64,000 bases of DNA from Ptychodera flava (lineage: Eukaryota; Hemichordata; Enteropneusta; Ptychoderidae): NCBI RefSeq assembly GCF_041260155.1, contig NC_091931.1, positions 16,918,476 through 16,982,475 on the forward strand, written 5' to 3'. The first letter of the stretch is position 1; each line of letters starts with the position of its first letter. Below, piece after piece: positions 13,655 to 25,635 of this stretch. Under the pieces are notes generated by a model, which saw nothing but the letters and a program-made list of their open reading frames with translations, ran no database searches and was not told where the DNA came from. A program made the position numbers and the translations under genes.

Positions 13655-15048
13655 CAGGGCCTGAAAATTACGCTTGCCCGATGCCCGGGACAGACTTATT
13701 TCTAATACGGACTAGTGCAAAGCTAGCCCTCACTTGCCCGCGGGCAGAAAGTTTAGAGTCAACTCAGTGTTTTGTCAAGAGTGCGTTCTTTCGTCTTTTG
13801 ACGCAAAAATTAGAAACAATGTCCCCCAAAAGTACAAGACATGGGTCACTCGGACGCACTCAAATCGGAGCTTATTTTTTTCGTCTCAACGGAAACACTG
13901 AAGAAAAATCAGTTACTCTGTTACAGTTTGCAATTCATGGTATAGGCAAGTTGATGTGCGTCCACTAGCCACTTGACCCTGGTGTAAATGCCGGGCCACG
14001 TACTTCTCCACTTATTTTACATGTAAAATGTAACGAGATAATAACCAGACAATGATGTTTGAAGCGGAAGCATAGATCATTTTAAATAGAACAACTAACT
14101 TTTCACCAAATAATTTGGACTGTGAAACAGTGAAGCAAACTTTATTGACAACTACGGTAACGTTACTCTGTCTCTACCCAACTAACCTGCTAGCTATAGT
14201 AGTACACAGTGTGTACAGAGAATGAAATTTATAGCCACACTGCACGGAGCATCAAACGGCACTATGTGATGTGATGGAAGCTCACAACTTTACCTAAAAA
14301 TATCAGTAACTCCAAAATTTTGATGAAGCACTATATCCCTGTCTTTCAAAGTAGTATTTTGCAGTCAGAAATTTCTCCAGAATGAGTCTCATGCCACTCT
14401 TCGATCGTACGCAGCAAGCTTGTGTAGGTCACCATGCTGCATTCCTTATATGGTCAAGACCCCCTATCTTAATTGTAGCGGACCTTAACAAAAGCCACCT
14501 AGCTTGTCAAAGCCGTGGTATGGCAAGTTGTTATTGCTAATATGAAGAGAAAGGAGTTCCTCTCAGATATTTAGTGTTTTCAACCTATCTTATTTTTGCA
14601 ATTTCAATGAAAAAGTGTCAATCATTTGGGCAATTATAAAAATTAAGTGAACTTTACAGAAGTAGTGAAAAAACCATGTTAAATGTCTGCTTTATTAGAC
14701 TATTGTCTTCAATCACTCCTACTTTTGTAGTCATAAGTGTGATGAAACATCTTACTAGTATTTATTTCTGTTAAACATATCTTAATGCGGTAACTGGAAA
14801 GAATTCCCATAAACAACGAAAGCATATTAAATAATTTTCATTATGGTAATGTACTTTTTTTACAATTATAAACTGTAAATACCACCAATTTGTCACAACC
14901 ATTGTAGGAGAGATCCCATAATCTGGGTAAGAGCAGAATCATTTTTTTTTGAAATTTTCAGGGCAGTGAGTTTCTGCACGGACAAGTAGAAAAATAGAGG
15001 CTACTTGTCCGGGGACAAGTGGATAAAAATTAAATTTTTCAGGCCCTG
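13655..15048. mobile_element. hAT-like non-autonomous transposon
   Basis: 1394 bp bounded by CAGGGCCTGAAAA and its inverse TTTTTCAGGCCCTG. Flanked by the direct repeat TCTAGAA (13648-13654 and 15049-15055). CAGGG...CCCTG termini with a 7-8 base duplication fit the hAT superfamily. Just inside both ends are related (C)TTGTCC/CTTGCCC words. The 147-codon open frame across the left end (from 13525) spans the element border and shows no transposase motifs. Confidence 0.7.
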
Positions 15049-17298
15049 TCTAGAACAGTGTTAACCTAACAAATATTGCTAGGAACACTAAATAAATTTC
15101 CAATTTCCTTCCTTTGATTGAAAATTTCCAATAATGAATATTGGCTGAATGAATAATTTATGAATGACAGACAAAGGTCACCGTGCTCCATTTGTTTCTC
15201 CAATATGAGTGATGGAATATGGCTTCACATTAATTTCAGTGTTACCTTGCGGAATACTGCATCCTTGAAGGTGAAGGGCGATATCCATCGAATCGGCAGT
15301 TTGCACGTATCCATACACTCAAACACTCACACGATAGACAGAGATTGCAATTTCCTGGACAGTTGATCGTCCTCGTTTGATCTTGCAGACAATTCCAAAG
15401 GGAGTATAGGAACACCATCAGACAACAAAAGAGAGATTACCACCCTCTCTCATTCTCTGCGAATCAATTTTATGCACTGATTGATGAGTCTACATGGAGC
15501 GTGAAATCTCAGCACATCAATCACCTGTAATGCTTTTTTTTATTAATGTTGTAACAAGTTTTGACTTTCACAGGAAATGCGTTTTTATTTCAAGCTGTCA
15601 GTGTTTGCTTTGAGCTCAAGGTAGGTGCAGCGTGTATGTCAGTAAAATCACCTGAAGCAGGGAAGTTGAAACATTAAATCATCCCATTTGATCACACGTT
15701 TCCCATTCACAGTCACTTCCTAAGCCATTAGTTTTCAAGGTTGGTCACCCTCTGTAGTCTGATTACAACGCTGTTTTTCAAAGAAATACCTGTGACTCTG
15801 AGCTGATGTCTCTGAGCTCATCAATAAAGGTCAACAGATCAGGGTCATCCTTCATGGAGACAACACCAGGTTATCATATCTTCAGGCAAATCTCTGACAT
15901 CAACTTTCTAGATAAGCCGGAAATCCATTCTCAAAATTGTGAAATTCATTATTTTGTAATTCATTAAGTCCTATTGGCAAGATAGTCACAAACAACTACG
16001 ATTGACTTCTTGAAAGGAAACTAGACCAGAGCTTTATTTCTGATCTGAGGTCGATTACCTTTGCAGAAATTACTGACAAAAAATTCAAAGTGCGCCACCT
16101 TGCGACAGGAAATGACAATGCTCTTTTCTTTTCTCAAGCGCTGCAAAGCAATATACTGATAACAAGAAAAGTTTTGTCCATCTCTTTTGATCATTTTCCT
16201 GGTTTCCCACAATTTTACTGGTGTTTTACTTTTCTTAAACTGACTGTAATAAAATATACTTGAATGTAAATTTTCCAAACACTGTCACTATGACAAATGC
16301 AACACACAACAAATTTGAAACACTGCACAAACATAAAATTACATGTAATCTCTGTTTGGCACATCATAGTTATAATTTCAGATGTGTTGATTTACTTGGT
16401 TTGTGCTCACTACTTAGTGCATTATAAATCGCTTTGAAACAATAAAAAATCCTACCATAAAGTAAACAAATATTTGTGACCAGTGTACAAATAAAAAAAA
16501 TTGGCCACATTAATGGACTTTACAAACTTTTCAGTGTTAATTTGATGGTGTTGCCCCCTCCCCACCTCTGAAACTTGACCTTTTTTTATATAAAATTATG
16601 GATCAAATGACAGAACATTTATCTACACAAGTCCACACGTGCAAAATTTATCTTTGCTTGATTACGGCAGGGAATACAACATTAATTTTGAACTTACACA
16701 ATTTTCCAACACACTCTTTACAAGGTTTTAGATGGTAGGCATTGGTCAGGTTAACTTGGGGACCATCTCAGAATGTTGCATGAGTTCAAGAAACAAAATT
16801 TCTTCGTTTAGATCAAAACCTCCTCCCCCTTAATTTCAAAAGAGCAAAATGTTGATGTCTGCCTGAGAGTACAATGTAGAATTTTGCTATAGCTACTGAA
16901 GAATATGTTTCCCTTGGCCACAACACATCGTCAAGTAATTGATCAAATTTGAGTACTATCCCAGGCATATTGTTGCATAGAAGTGTTATTTTATTTTACT
17001 TCCCTTTTTGCATCTTTGTGTTCTTTTTTCAGTTATTGACAAGTTCCCCGGTGTAAAAACATGTAGGCTTCCACAACTTTTCGTAGTCATTATGGTGTTT
17101 TTCAAAAAAACTGCACTGAGCCAGCAACTGGTTTACCAAATAGTAATTTGTCCTGATATATGAGGTGGGATTTTGGGGATATTTTCGCTGGGAATTATGC
17201 ACCTTGTGGAAATCTTTTTTAGTACTGCTTTGTCAACACAAAATGGGAGTGAAATAATGAGGTGCATATATTATTAAACAAGTCATCGTTGATGACAC

Positions 17299-19345
17299 AG
17301 TCCCCACTTGTTAATGGGTACTTTGATTACATGTCTTCAGAGAGGATAGAGTCCTCTTCATTAATTAGGTCTGTGATAAAAATACTTTGATACAAATGGC
17401 GCTCAATGGCCAAGAATGAGTTCCATGGTGATGAAAACATAAAACCAATGTAGGCCACCATCCTAAAGTTCATAAAATGAGTCAACTAGGAATTAATCAA
17501 CAGGATGTTGCAAAACATTTTTGCATACAATTTTAACACTTGACAGATTATCACTGGTACCATATTTCATAAAGTTTGATGCAGTATTTACAACACTATG
17601 AGATCAACATCTGTATCGAGTTTCATCACATTTGCGTTGTATTAATTTGTGGCTATATCACCCTAATTAGGAAAGTTCATTACTTATGCAATTACAAATT
17701 AATTAAAATGACACTGATAAATGTCTTTTTCAATGTTAAAGCAATGTGAGCTTAACATCAGTTAACATCTGTATAAAATTTCATGAATTTGATGCAGTAC
17801 GTATTTCTTGACATATCAGCCTACTTACGAAACTTCAATAATTGACATGTTACTGCTACATGACGTGAAACAAATTGACGAGCATATATATGAAATAGGT
17901 CAATGTCCTTGTACCAACTTTGAATGATACTGGTGGAAATATGTCTGAGTTATGGCTCTGTACATTTGAAAATTGTAACAAAATCACCACCATGCAGCGA
18001 TATTTGATCTTACTGTTTAAAAAATCAACATGTATATGTATGACGTAAGTCAATGTACATGTACCAACTTTGAATAAGATCAGTTGAGACTTGCCAGAGT
18101 TATGGCTCTCGACATGGAACAACCATAACAAAATTGCTACCATGTGGCCATATTGGACCATCTCGTGAAACCAATCGACATACATATGTATAAATAAGTC
18201 AATGTCCTTGTACAACTTTGAATAAATTGCTTGATACATGTCTGAGTTATGGTTCCGGACATGAAAAAATCGGGAAAAAAATGGCCACACGGCGGCCATA
18301 TTGGATTGTATCATAAAACAAATCAATGTGCATATGTATGACATAGGTCAACGTCCTTGTACTAAGTTTGAATAAAATCGGTGAATAAAATTAGTTGAGA
18401 CATGCCCAAGTTTTGGCTAAGGACACGAAAAAATTATAACAAAATGGCTGCCATGCAGCCATATTGGATCATATCATGAAACAAATTGACATACATATGT
18501 ATGACATAGGTTAATGTCCTTGTACCAACTTTGAATAAAATCGGTTGAGATATGCCTGAGTTATGCCTCTGTATATGAAAAAAATCGTAACAAAATGGCC
18601 ACACAGCAGCCATATTGGATTGTATCACAAAACAAATTGACGTGCATATCTATGACATTGGTCAATGTCCTTGTACCAACTTTGAATAAAATCGGTTAAA
18701 ACATGTCTGAGTTATGGCTCTGTATATGAAAAAAATTGTAATAAAATGGCCGCCTGGCGGCCATATTGGATCGTATCACAAAACAAATCGACGTGCATAT
18801 CTATGAAATTGGTCAATGTTCTTGTACCAACGTTGAATAAAATCGGTTGAAACATGTCTGAGTTATGGCTCTGTACATGAAAAAATTGTAATAAAATGGC
18901 CGCCTGGCGGCCATATTGGATTGTATCACAAAACAAATCGACGTGCATATCTATGACACTAGTCAATGTCCTTGTACCGACTTTGAATAAAATCGGTTGA
19001 AACATGTCTGAGTTATGGCTCTGTACATGAAAAAATCGTCATAAAATGGCCGCCTGGCGGCCATATTGGATCGTATCACAAAACAAATTGACGTGCATAT
19101 CTATGACATTGGTTAATGTCCTTGTACCAACTTTGAATAAAATCGGTTGAAACATGTCTGAGTTATGGCTCTGTACATGAAAAAATCGTAATAAAATGGC
19201 CGCCAGGCGGCCATATTGGATCGTATCACAAAACAAATCGACGTGCATCTGTATGACATATGAAGTAATCCTTGTACCAAGTTTGAATGAAATCGCTTCT
19301 TGCATCTCTGAGATATCTGCGTGAACGGACGGACGCACGCACACA

Positions 19346-19377
<32 letters not shown>

Positions 19378-19438
19378 CGGACGCACGCACGGACATGACC
19401 AAACCTATAAGTCCCCCCGGACGGTGTCCGTGGGGACT
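17299..19438. mobile_element. Element with nine ~150 bp tandem units and ACGC tail
   Basis: Short inverted termini AGTCCCCAC (17299-17307) and GTGGGGACT (19430-19438). From about 17.86 to 19.32 kb there are about nine tandem units; the last four CCATATTGGA landmarks fall at 18761, 18911, 19061 and 19211, exactly 150 bases apart. The 3' units each carry the perfect palindrome ATGGCCGCCTGGCGGCCAT. After a variant final unit comes GAGATATCTGCGTGAACGGA and an (ACGC)n tract (19326-19392). Because 150 is divisible by three, long minus-strand open frames appear; I regard them as by-products. Confidence 0.65.
19326..19392. repeat. (ACGC)n microsatellite
   Basis: ACGC/ACGG tetranucleotides inside the 17.3-19.4 kb element. 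Confidence 0.9.
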
Positions 19439-22400
19439 AATCAGGCAGACACTTAGCAATTAAAAAAATGTAATACTTTTTATCTTTACAGTATGATGAA
19501 TGAAAAGTGTTGGATATCATGTTACAGTTGGCAAATTGTGTTTGGGAGTAAACACAAGTTGGAAACTGTAGTTGCAGTAAAATTTGTGGGCACGAGTGGG
19601 CAGTTTTTGTTTATTTTTTACACACAATATATAGTGAACTTGTGATCATGAAATAAAAGTGCGAAAGTGAAGTTCACATAATAAATGGAGATCAAACCCC
19701 CTCCCCTGTAGATGAAATGAATTTCACTTGTTGAACTCATGCAACAATCTGAGATGGTTGTCCCTTTGCATACACTCATGGACATTCAATTGTGTTTAGA
19801 CTGCTTTTCAGGTGTGTCCACTTTTGAATGCATAATTAAAATACAAATTCAGCCCTTTTTGTACACAATCAAAAGTCAATTTTGTTATACTGTCTTGAAT
19901 TACATTGTAATATCTTCAGGGCATGTTTTCAGATAATTTCTAGCCCTGAAAGCAATCTAAACGCAGATCATGTCCAAAGCGTTACTTTGTATATTAATAT
20001 ATGGCTAAGAGGTCAGTAATCTTAACCAACAGCAAAATGTTTCTTTTACTGATATATTCATTACTGTATGAGACTCACTAGATAACAATGTGTTTCAGTT
20101 AAGTTATATTAATAATAGAAGCTTCATCAATTTTCATAAAGTTATGGATTGGCATTAGTCTATGTGATGAACTTGAATGTTAAATTACTGTTACATTACT
20201 TCTTCACACGTCAATCTTTACAGTTATATATCAGCTTACACAGCCTTAAAGTTTGTGTGCACAAATACTTACATTGAAACCTTTCTTATGAATTTCAAAC
20301 TCCTGTGAAAATAGATGAATAAGTTGAATGGGCAACTTGTCATCTTTATATTTGGTTCTAAATTGCACGGAAAAACCAAACCAATGAAGGAAAATATCAT
20401 CCAATTACTTCATTGAATCTTCTTCTAACAAGTTCTAGTACGGTAGAAAGTGTTGATTCAGGGAATAACCCTTTGTGTATCAAAGATGTTGAAAGAGAAC
20501 AGCGCCCTCTATGAGTCATTAAAAAACTCTTGGAATGGCGCCCTCCAATAGTGAAGATGCAAGACCAAAACTTCAGGATACATGTAATTAGGATATAGGT
20601 TGTAGTCACTCTATAACACCCACAATAATTAATTTTACCATTTGCCCATGACTGAGCTACCTTGACTTTTGAATAAAAGGCCCTACCTAAATGATACTTT
20701 ATAATTATTCCACTATAAAAGATTGCTGCATGCTGTTTTTTGATCATACTAGATCATCATTTCTCCAGTAAATCGCTGACTAACTTATACTGTATGTTTG
20801 AGATGCACATGGCATTCATGATAGAGGACAGGGCCAGGGGAACTTGTAAGAAGAATTCACCAAAATTTTAATTTTCTGTACGCACATATGAATTGAGAAA
20901 TTTTTATCCTTTTTTAAAATGTTTTGTCTATGACATTAAGAATTTAATGGTTTACATTATATTTTGTAATTGTAAAATACCAAATGGAACCAAATGGCAG
21001 CATTGTAAAGACAATTTGAACTTGTGTGAAGCTTAGCAGATGTGACAGGAACTGTAACATGGATATTTATTGTGAATCGTATTAAAGTTACAGTGCCACT
21101 GGTATAATGAAGTGCATTTGGCTTTCTTTGAGAATGATGCATGGCTTTAAATTCGCTGGAATATTTTTTCATGAAAGTGGCCAGACGATCATCTTTTCTG
21201 GTGATGTGAAACTGAAATAGTTATCCTGCAACAATCTGCAAATTCTATCATTCCCTGATTATTGAGCAAAGTTCCCACAGAGACAAGATAATTTTCTAAA
21301 GTTATAATTGAGAAGAATTAGCTCATTTGAAATAGCATACATGGACAGTTGGACAGTTTGAGGTTTTTGTAACACGAGATACAATATGCCAAAACTTGTA
21401 ACTTATTTCAGACAATGACAAGACAATGGAGCATTGATTAGAATTGTAGATGATGGAGTTAGTAGGAAATTGCATTCAATGGAAGGCTTTAATCTTGCAG
21501 TACCACCGGCAAGTCCATTGAAGACTTCAATTAGCTTCTGTCAACAAGTTACATGGTGGTTGACTTGGGGTAAAAGGGTGGGTCAGGTCATGTGGTCCAG
21601 AAGAAGGGGATCTGCATAGCGTATACCCCTCTTTTTAAAAACAATGCCAAAGACTGCAGATCAGAAAACCATATTTCTGCTTATGCACACATCAAGTTAC
21701 AATGTACCACACCAAACGGCCATGGGGGGATGGGTTGGTTGGGGTGGGGGTGACCAATTTTTGATGAAGTGAGTGCTACTCATTGTTCATTCAGTCCTAC
21801 ACATTAATCACAGAACCTATAATTTATCTAACTTCAATTCCATTTGAGTTGACATTGACAGAGATAATGGGGCATTTAAACAATGGACTGTCAAAGTCTC
21901 CTGATGTTCTTGATAACTTTTGAAAAGATATTTTGCCTTTTATCTTTCAACTGACGCCAATTCAATAAGACCAATGAATCCAACTTTAAACTTAGCACAA
22001 TAGGTACATTAATAAAAACATCACCCCATGCTTATTATACCTGGCCTGTTCATTAGTTTTTCAAATATTTGTAACTTTCACCACTCTAAACTTGACCTTG
22101 TGAGTTTGAATCTACTAGAAAAACTACAGAATTTTCAAATGATATCTCGTCCATGTACACCCTGTTCCTACCAGTCTTTCAAATTTGAAGAATACAATTT
22201 CACAGTTCCATTCACTGTGCTCGATGCAGGATGATTAAACACTGACTGAGTTACATGAACATCAACACTCGTCTTTAAACATTATGGCGACTGTCGGTAT
22301 TACTAATCTGGTCACCTTTTCCAGGGTAACAAAAATTAGCATCCTTCCAAGATGTTAATATCTCCGAGACACACAGATGTATTCCTGCGGTTTAAACAAG

Positions 22401-22914
22401 CTTACAAGTCTCAGTGTGAAACCAAATATGTTTGTCAGATCTCTCCTAACTTTTTGGTTATTTTGGCAACTGCAGTGTGTATAAAATTTCAACAAAACAC
22501 AAACAGGCTGAGAATGAAACGGTGCACACAGTGAGTATACATGACATCATTGCATCAGGTATAGACACAGAGAGCTGATCCTACTGAATGCTGCCAGCAT
22601 TTTGATATCAGTGAATTAAGAATGAACTCGTTTGAAGTTTGGATGATTGGATATTGTGATATTTCAAATTCCAGTATTGCATAAAATATTAAATAAATAT
22701 GTAACCCCTGATAAATATACATTATTGTCAATATACCATCATTATTAATAAATTCTCGATAATACCAACACTCAGAAGCCTGTGAACCAAAATTTCACAG
22801 CGACTGATACATCAATATCAGGAAAAAAAGTTTTATTGGGATAAATGTGTACTTGGAATATGGGTGTTGCAGTGTTTCTTTGTTCATCAAATGAGCAATG
22901 GTTGTTTTACTTAC

Positions 22915-23756
22915 GTTGGACTTTCTGGGTAGTCTGTCATGGGAGTTGCTGGTGTGTTACGAGTTGCTGTTCTCCCTGGAAGTTCGCTCTGCTGTAGTCC
23001 GTCCTCTGCTGTTTGTCGGCTCAACACCCTGTCAAGCTCCGCTTGCACCTCGTCGAACGTCGGCGCCACCGACACTTCGTCCGCTACTGTCGTCATGAAA
23101 GTGCTTCGTTCACTTCTGCGACTGGAGTACGACTTGGCCTCGGACTTGGCGTCTTCACCTTCCTCTCCCAAGTCCCGAATGCGCACAATTTTCACGTTTA
23201 TGGATGACTGGACCGACTTCCCTGTCGAGACTCTTTCCTTTTTACGACTGTCTTTGTCATTCTTTTTGGACACATCGTCAGCGGGCGCATTCCCGGCTGG
23301 CGCATTCTTTGCATTTGCATCCTCTTCATCCTCGTTATCTTCCACATCAGCATCTTCTCCATCAGTTGGCCTGTTTTTGTCACCATCATCATTTTGCACA
23401 TCAGACAGTTTCTCTCCTCCTTTCCCCGCCGTTTCCTTCTCGTCGGATGTTTCATCTTTACTGATTTGTTCGTTACTACTTTCCTGCTGTGATTTGTCAT
23501 TATCTATATTTCTTTGATTTTCATGAAGTCCAAGTTCACCCTCTGTGCTGTTCGATGTTGATTTGTTCTCCTGGTTTTCTGTCTCTGTCGCTTTGGCAGT
23601 TTCTCCATCCTGAACGACTTCAGGCTGGGCTGTCTCTTCCGCAACAGGATCCACTATTTGCTTTGTTACGCTCTCTGATACGTCCTCGGTGACAGTCTCT
23701 GCTGTCATCGTCACGTCTTCAGAAACACCATCATCGATTTTTGTGTCGTCTGCCAT
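22915..23756 (-). CDS. Acidic disordered protein of unknown function, first coding exon
   Basis: Unrecognised gene on the minus strand. The ATG at 23756 opens 280 codons plus two bases, ending at a consensus donor (CCAAC|GTAAGT). The exon is preceded by 49 bases of 5' UTR and an acceptor with a T-run (TTTTTTTACAG|AGG, exon start 23805). The protein is low-complexity and strongly acidic over residues 1-165 (rich in E, D, T, S, Q, N), with a small NAPAGNAPAD repeat at 151-160 and a basic patch KKNDKDSRKKER at 164-175. From 181 on it is less biased: SVQSSINVKIVRIRDLGEEG, then a serine/arginine-rich stretch and a probable short helix (FDEVQAELDRVL, 234-245). There is no signal peptide or membrane segment. 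The exon is GC-richer than its surroundings, which supports real coding. The next exon must start in phase 2, and 9631-9880 fits. Confidence 0.75.
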
Positions 23757-23805
23757 TGTAACCTTTATCCAAACTTCCTACATCATGACATCTTTGGACA
23801 ATCCT
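23757..23805 (-). other. 5' UTR part of the acidic-protein exon
   Basis: 49 bases between a polypyrimidine-rich acceptor (AG at 23807-23806) and the ATG at 23756. At least one further upstream untranslated exon is therefore expected. Candidates end in donors at 26956 and 36171. Confidence 0.5.
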
Positions 23806-23894
23806 CTGTAAAAAAATACACAACTGTTAAATGGATGGAAAAACATTTCTGACATAGTCTTAATATATGGGATACATACAAATACATATACATG

Positions 23895-24001
<107 letters not shown>

Positions 24002-24049
24002 CATACAAAATACAACATATATATATATAACATCAGAATCAAACAAACA

Positions 24050-24161
24050 GTTCATAATGCAGACTCAGACTGTGTAGTTTTCAACAACGGGGCCCAGAAA
24101 AAACTCCAAGTCAAACAACAATAACAGACAAGATATCTGTTATATATATTATATATATAAT

Positions 24162-24254
<93 letters not shown>

Positions 24255-24971
24255 CCGTATACATACGTACATGCATATATACATACATGTTCTCAGACAC
24301 ATATATATACACATACCCACATGTACCTACATGTATGTATACCTGTTGTCCAACTACACACTTAGGAAAGACTGAACAATTTGAACTTACTGTACCATAG
24401 TACCATATTTAAAAAAGGGGTCAGGTCTATTTTAAATCACAAATAGCTGGGTCTTCTAGACCAGCTGAACTGCAAAGCCAAGACTAGTCTGTAATCATTG
24501 GTGTGATTGCAGCCATACCAACAACACAAAAATGTTTATATTGGTATAGCATGACCAGTCTTACACAAGTGAAGACATGTTCAAGATCATTTAGATATGT
24601 TTAATCAGCTCTGACATGGGCACTGATGTCACCACAAGATATGTAAACTAATTTGTGTTATGTTTGTTACCCAATGAAACCTTTTCATCCGGGTTGAATT
24701 TGCCTTGGATCAATAATATTCCTCTACATTGGTAAACAGATTGAAATGGTTCAATCTGATTGTAAACCAGTCTTGTACAAGAACTTGATTGAAGATTTGG
24801 CTGATCAGTCAACAATTTTGACAGAAGTGTAATTAACGGTAATCTTCTTTAATTTTGATCAAAATCGCAAATAACTTGGAAGATATCTTGTTGTCTGTGA
24901 TAGTTGTTTGACTTGAGTTTTTTCCGGGCCCCGTTGTTGAAAACTACACAGTCTGCATTATATGAATTGTA
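24050..24971. repeat. Fold-back pair with ~88 bp arms
   Basis: The arms 24050-24137 and 24884-24971 are inverted copies (around GTGTAGTTTTCAACAACGGG and CCCGTTGTTGAAAACTACAC). The interior holds an (AT)n tract and 600 bp of unremarkable DNA. The right arm touches the TIR module that starts at 24969. Confidence 0.6.
24139..24249. repeat. (AT)n microsatellite, interrupted
   Basis: AT run with small interruptions, inside the 24.05-24.97 kb fold-back. Confidence 0.95.
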
Positions 24972-25450
24972 ACACACCTCATCCGCAGTCTGTGTTCTAA
25001 TTCGCCAATTGTCAGTCACGTGGGATGCGTTCTTTTTGTGCTGATCCACGTAAACGACGTCATCAGGCATCATTTGTCGGAACTGTTGCCTGCCAGGCAT
25101 CAGTTCCGAAAAATGATGCCCGCTGACGTCAAAAAAACATTGGCGCATGCGCGAACTGGAATGTAAACAAAGATGCCGTCTGCGGACGAGCGAAAGGATA
25201 GTCGAGAAATTTCTCGGTTTATCCTACTTTCTGAAGAAGAACTGAATGCTCTGGTTTCAAACAAGGACTCGAAACGAACGAAGACGATAATCAAAGGTGC
25301 ATTGAACGTTTTGCAGAAGTATTGCGACCCTGTCGGCAAAAAACGTTTTTCTTGCTGAACCACTCCAACATATTACATCATATAGCTTACATGCGACAAC
25401 TTTTGTGTATGGTACGTTCTTATGTATGACTACGGATGAGGTGTGTTACA
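24969..25450. mobile_element. TIR module carrying promoter-like sites and Crypton-like start exon
   Basis: About 480 bp bounded by TGTAACACACCTCATCCG and its inverse CGGATGAGGTGTGTTACA. Inside is an imperfect 80 bp palindrome with GACGTC at both ends (25054-25130), then the CRE-like and NRF1-like sites and the ORF at 25173. Homologous modules lie at 49655-50140 (inverted) and 50148-50625. The right border abuts a 179 bp palindrome in all three places. Confidence 0.6.
25173..25358 (+). CDS. Crypton/DUF3504-like N-terminal fragment inside a TIR module
   Basis: 61-codon ORF starting MPSADERKDSREISRFILLS and continuing with EEELNALVSNKDSKRTK and a helix ALNVLQKYC. The pattern S-x-E-E-L-x-x-L-x-x-x-K-D-S-K-x-T-K followed by a V/L-x-x-L-x-x-Y helix is what I know from the N-terminal core-binding region of Crypton-derived tyrosine-recombinase proteins (DUF3504; KIAA1958/QRICH1/ZMYM-like) of marine invertebrates. 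No catalytic domain follows. The frame stops shortly after the helix, so this is at best a first exon or a decayed fragment. Upstream on the same module are a CRE-like TGACGTCA (25124-25131) and an NRF1-like GCGCATGCGC (25143-25152). Copies lie at 49.67-49.94 kb (minus) and 50.35-50.51 kb (plus, damaged). Confidence 0.4.
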   Translation: MPSADERKDSREISRFILLSEEELNALVSNKDSKRTKTIIKGALNVLQKYCDPVGKKRFSC

Positions 25451-25456
25451 AAAACA

Positions 25457-25635
25457 CATATTGACTGGCCATTAGGGCAACAGCATACGTCTTTAACCCC
25501 TCGGGCCTGTGAGTCACCCCCAAAACAGACTGTTTCCCTCGGCCTACGGCCTCGGGAAACAGTCTGTTTTTGGGGGTGACTCACAGTCCCTCGGGGTACA
25601 GACGTATGCTGTTGCCCTCATGGCCAGTCAATATG
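25457..25635. repeat. 179 bp palindrome P, copy 1
   Basis: Near-perfect inverted repeat from CATATTGACTGGCC to GGCCAGTCAATATG. The arms contain GGGCAACAGCATACGTCT and GTGAGTCACCCCC, with the centre near CTCGGCCTACGGCCTCGGG. There is no frame. It directly follows the TIR module at 24969-25450. Confidence 0.8.

Larger units (their letters stand above)
9881..22914. other. Probable intron sequence between two minus-strand exons
   Basis: Holds the hAT-like element and the 150-bp-unit element. Isolated donor-like sites on the minus strand (near 10454 and 10523) could mark missed small exons, but no frame supports them. Otherwise AT-rich and non-coding. Confidence 0.4.

Noticed and set aside
13525..13968. 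147-codon plus-strand ORF as a gene
   Set aside because: It crosses the left boundary of the hAT-like element and shows no domain or conserved composition.
17860..19320. CRISPR-like regular repeat
   Set aside because: Units are contiguous without unique spacers, and the sequence is eukaryotic.
17856..19459. Long minus-strand open frames (162, 115, 97 codons) with a repeated ~50-residue unit
   Set aside because: They follow solely from the 150-base tandem period of the element; no start context, splice logic or known domain, and the ACGC run adds meaningless CVRA repeats.
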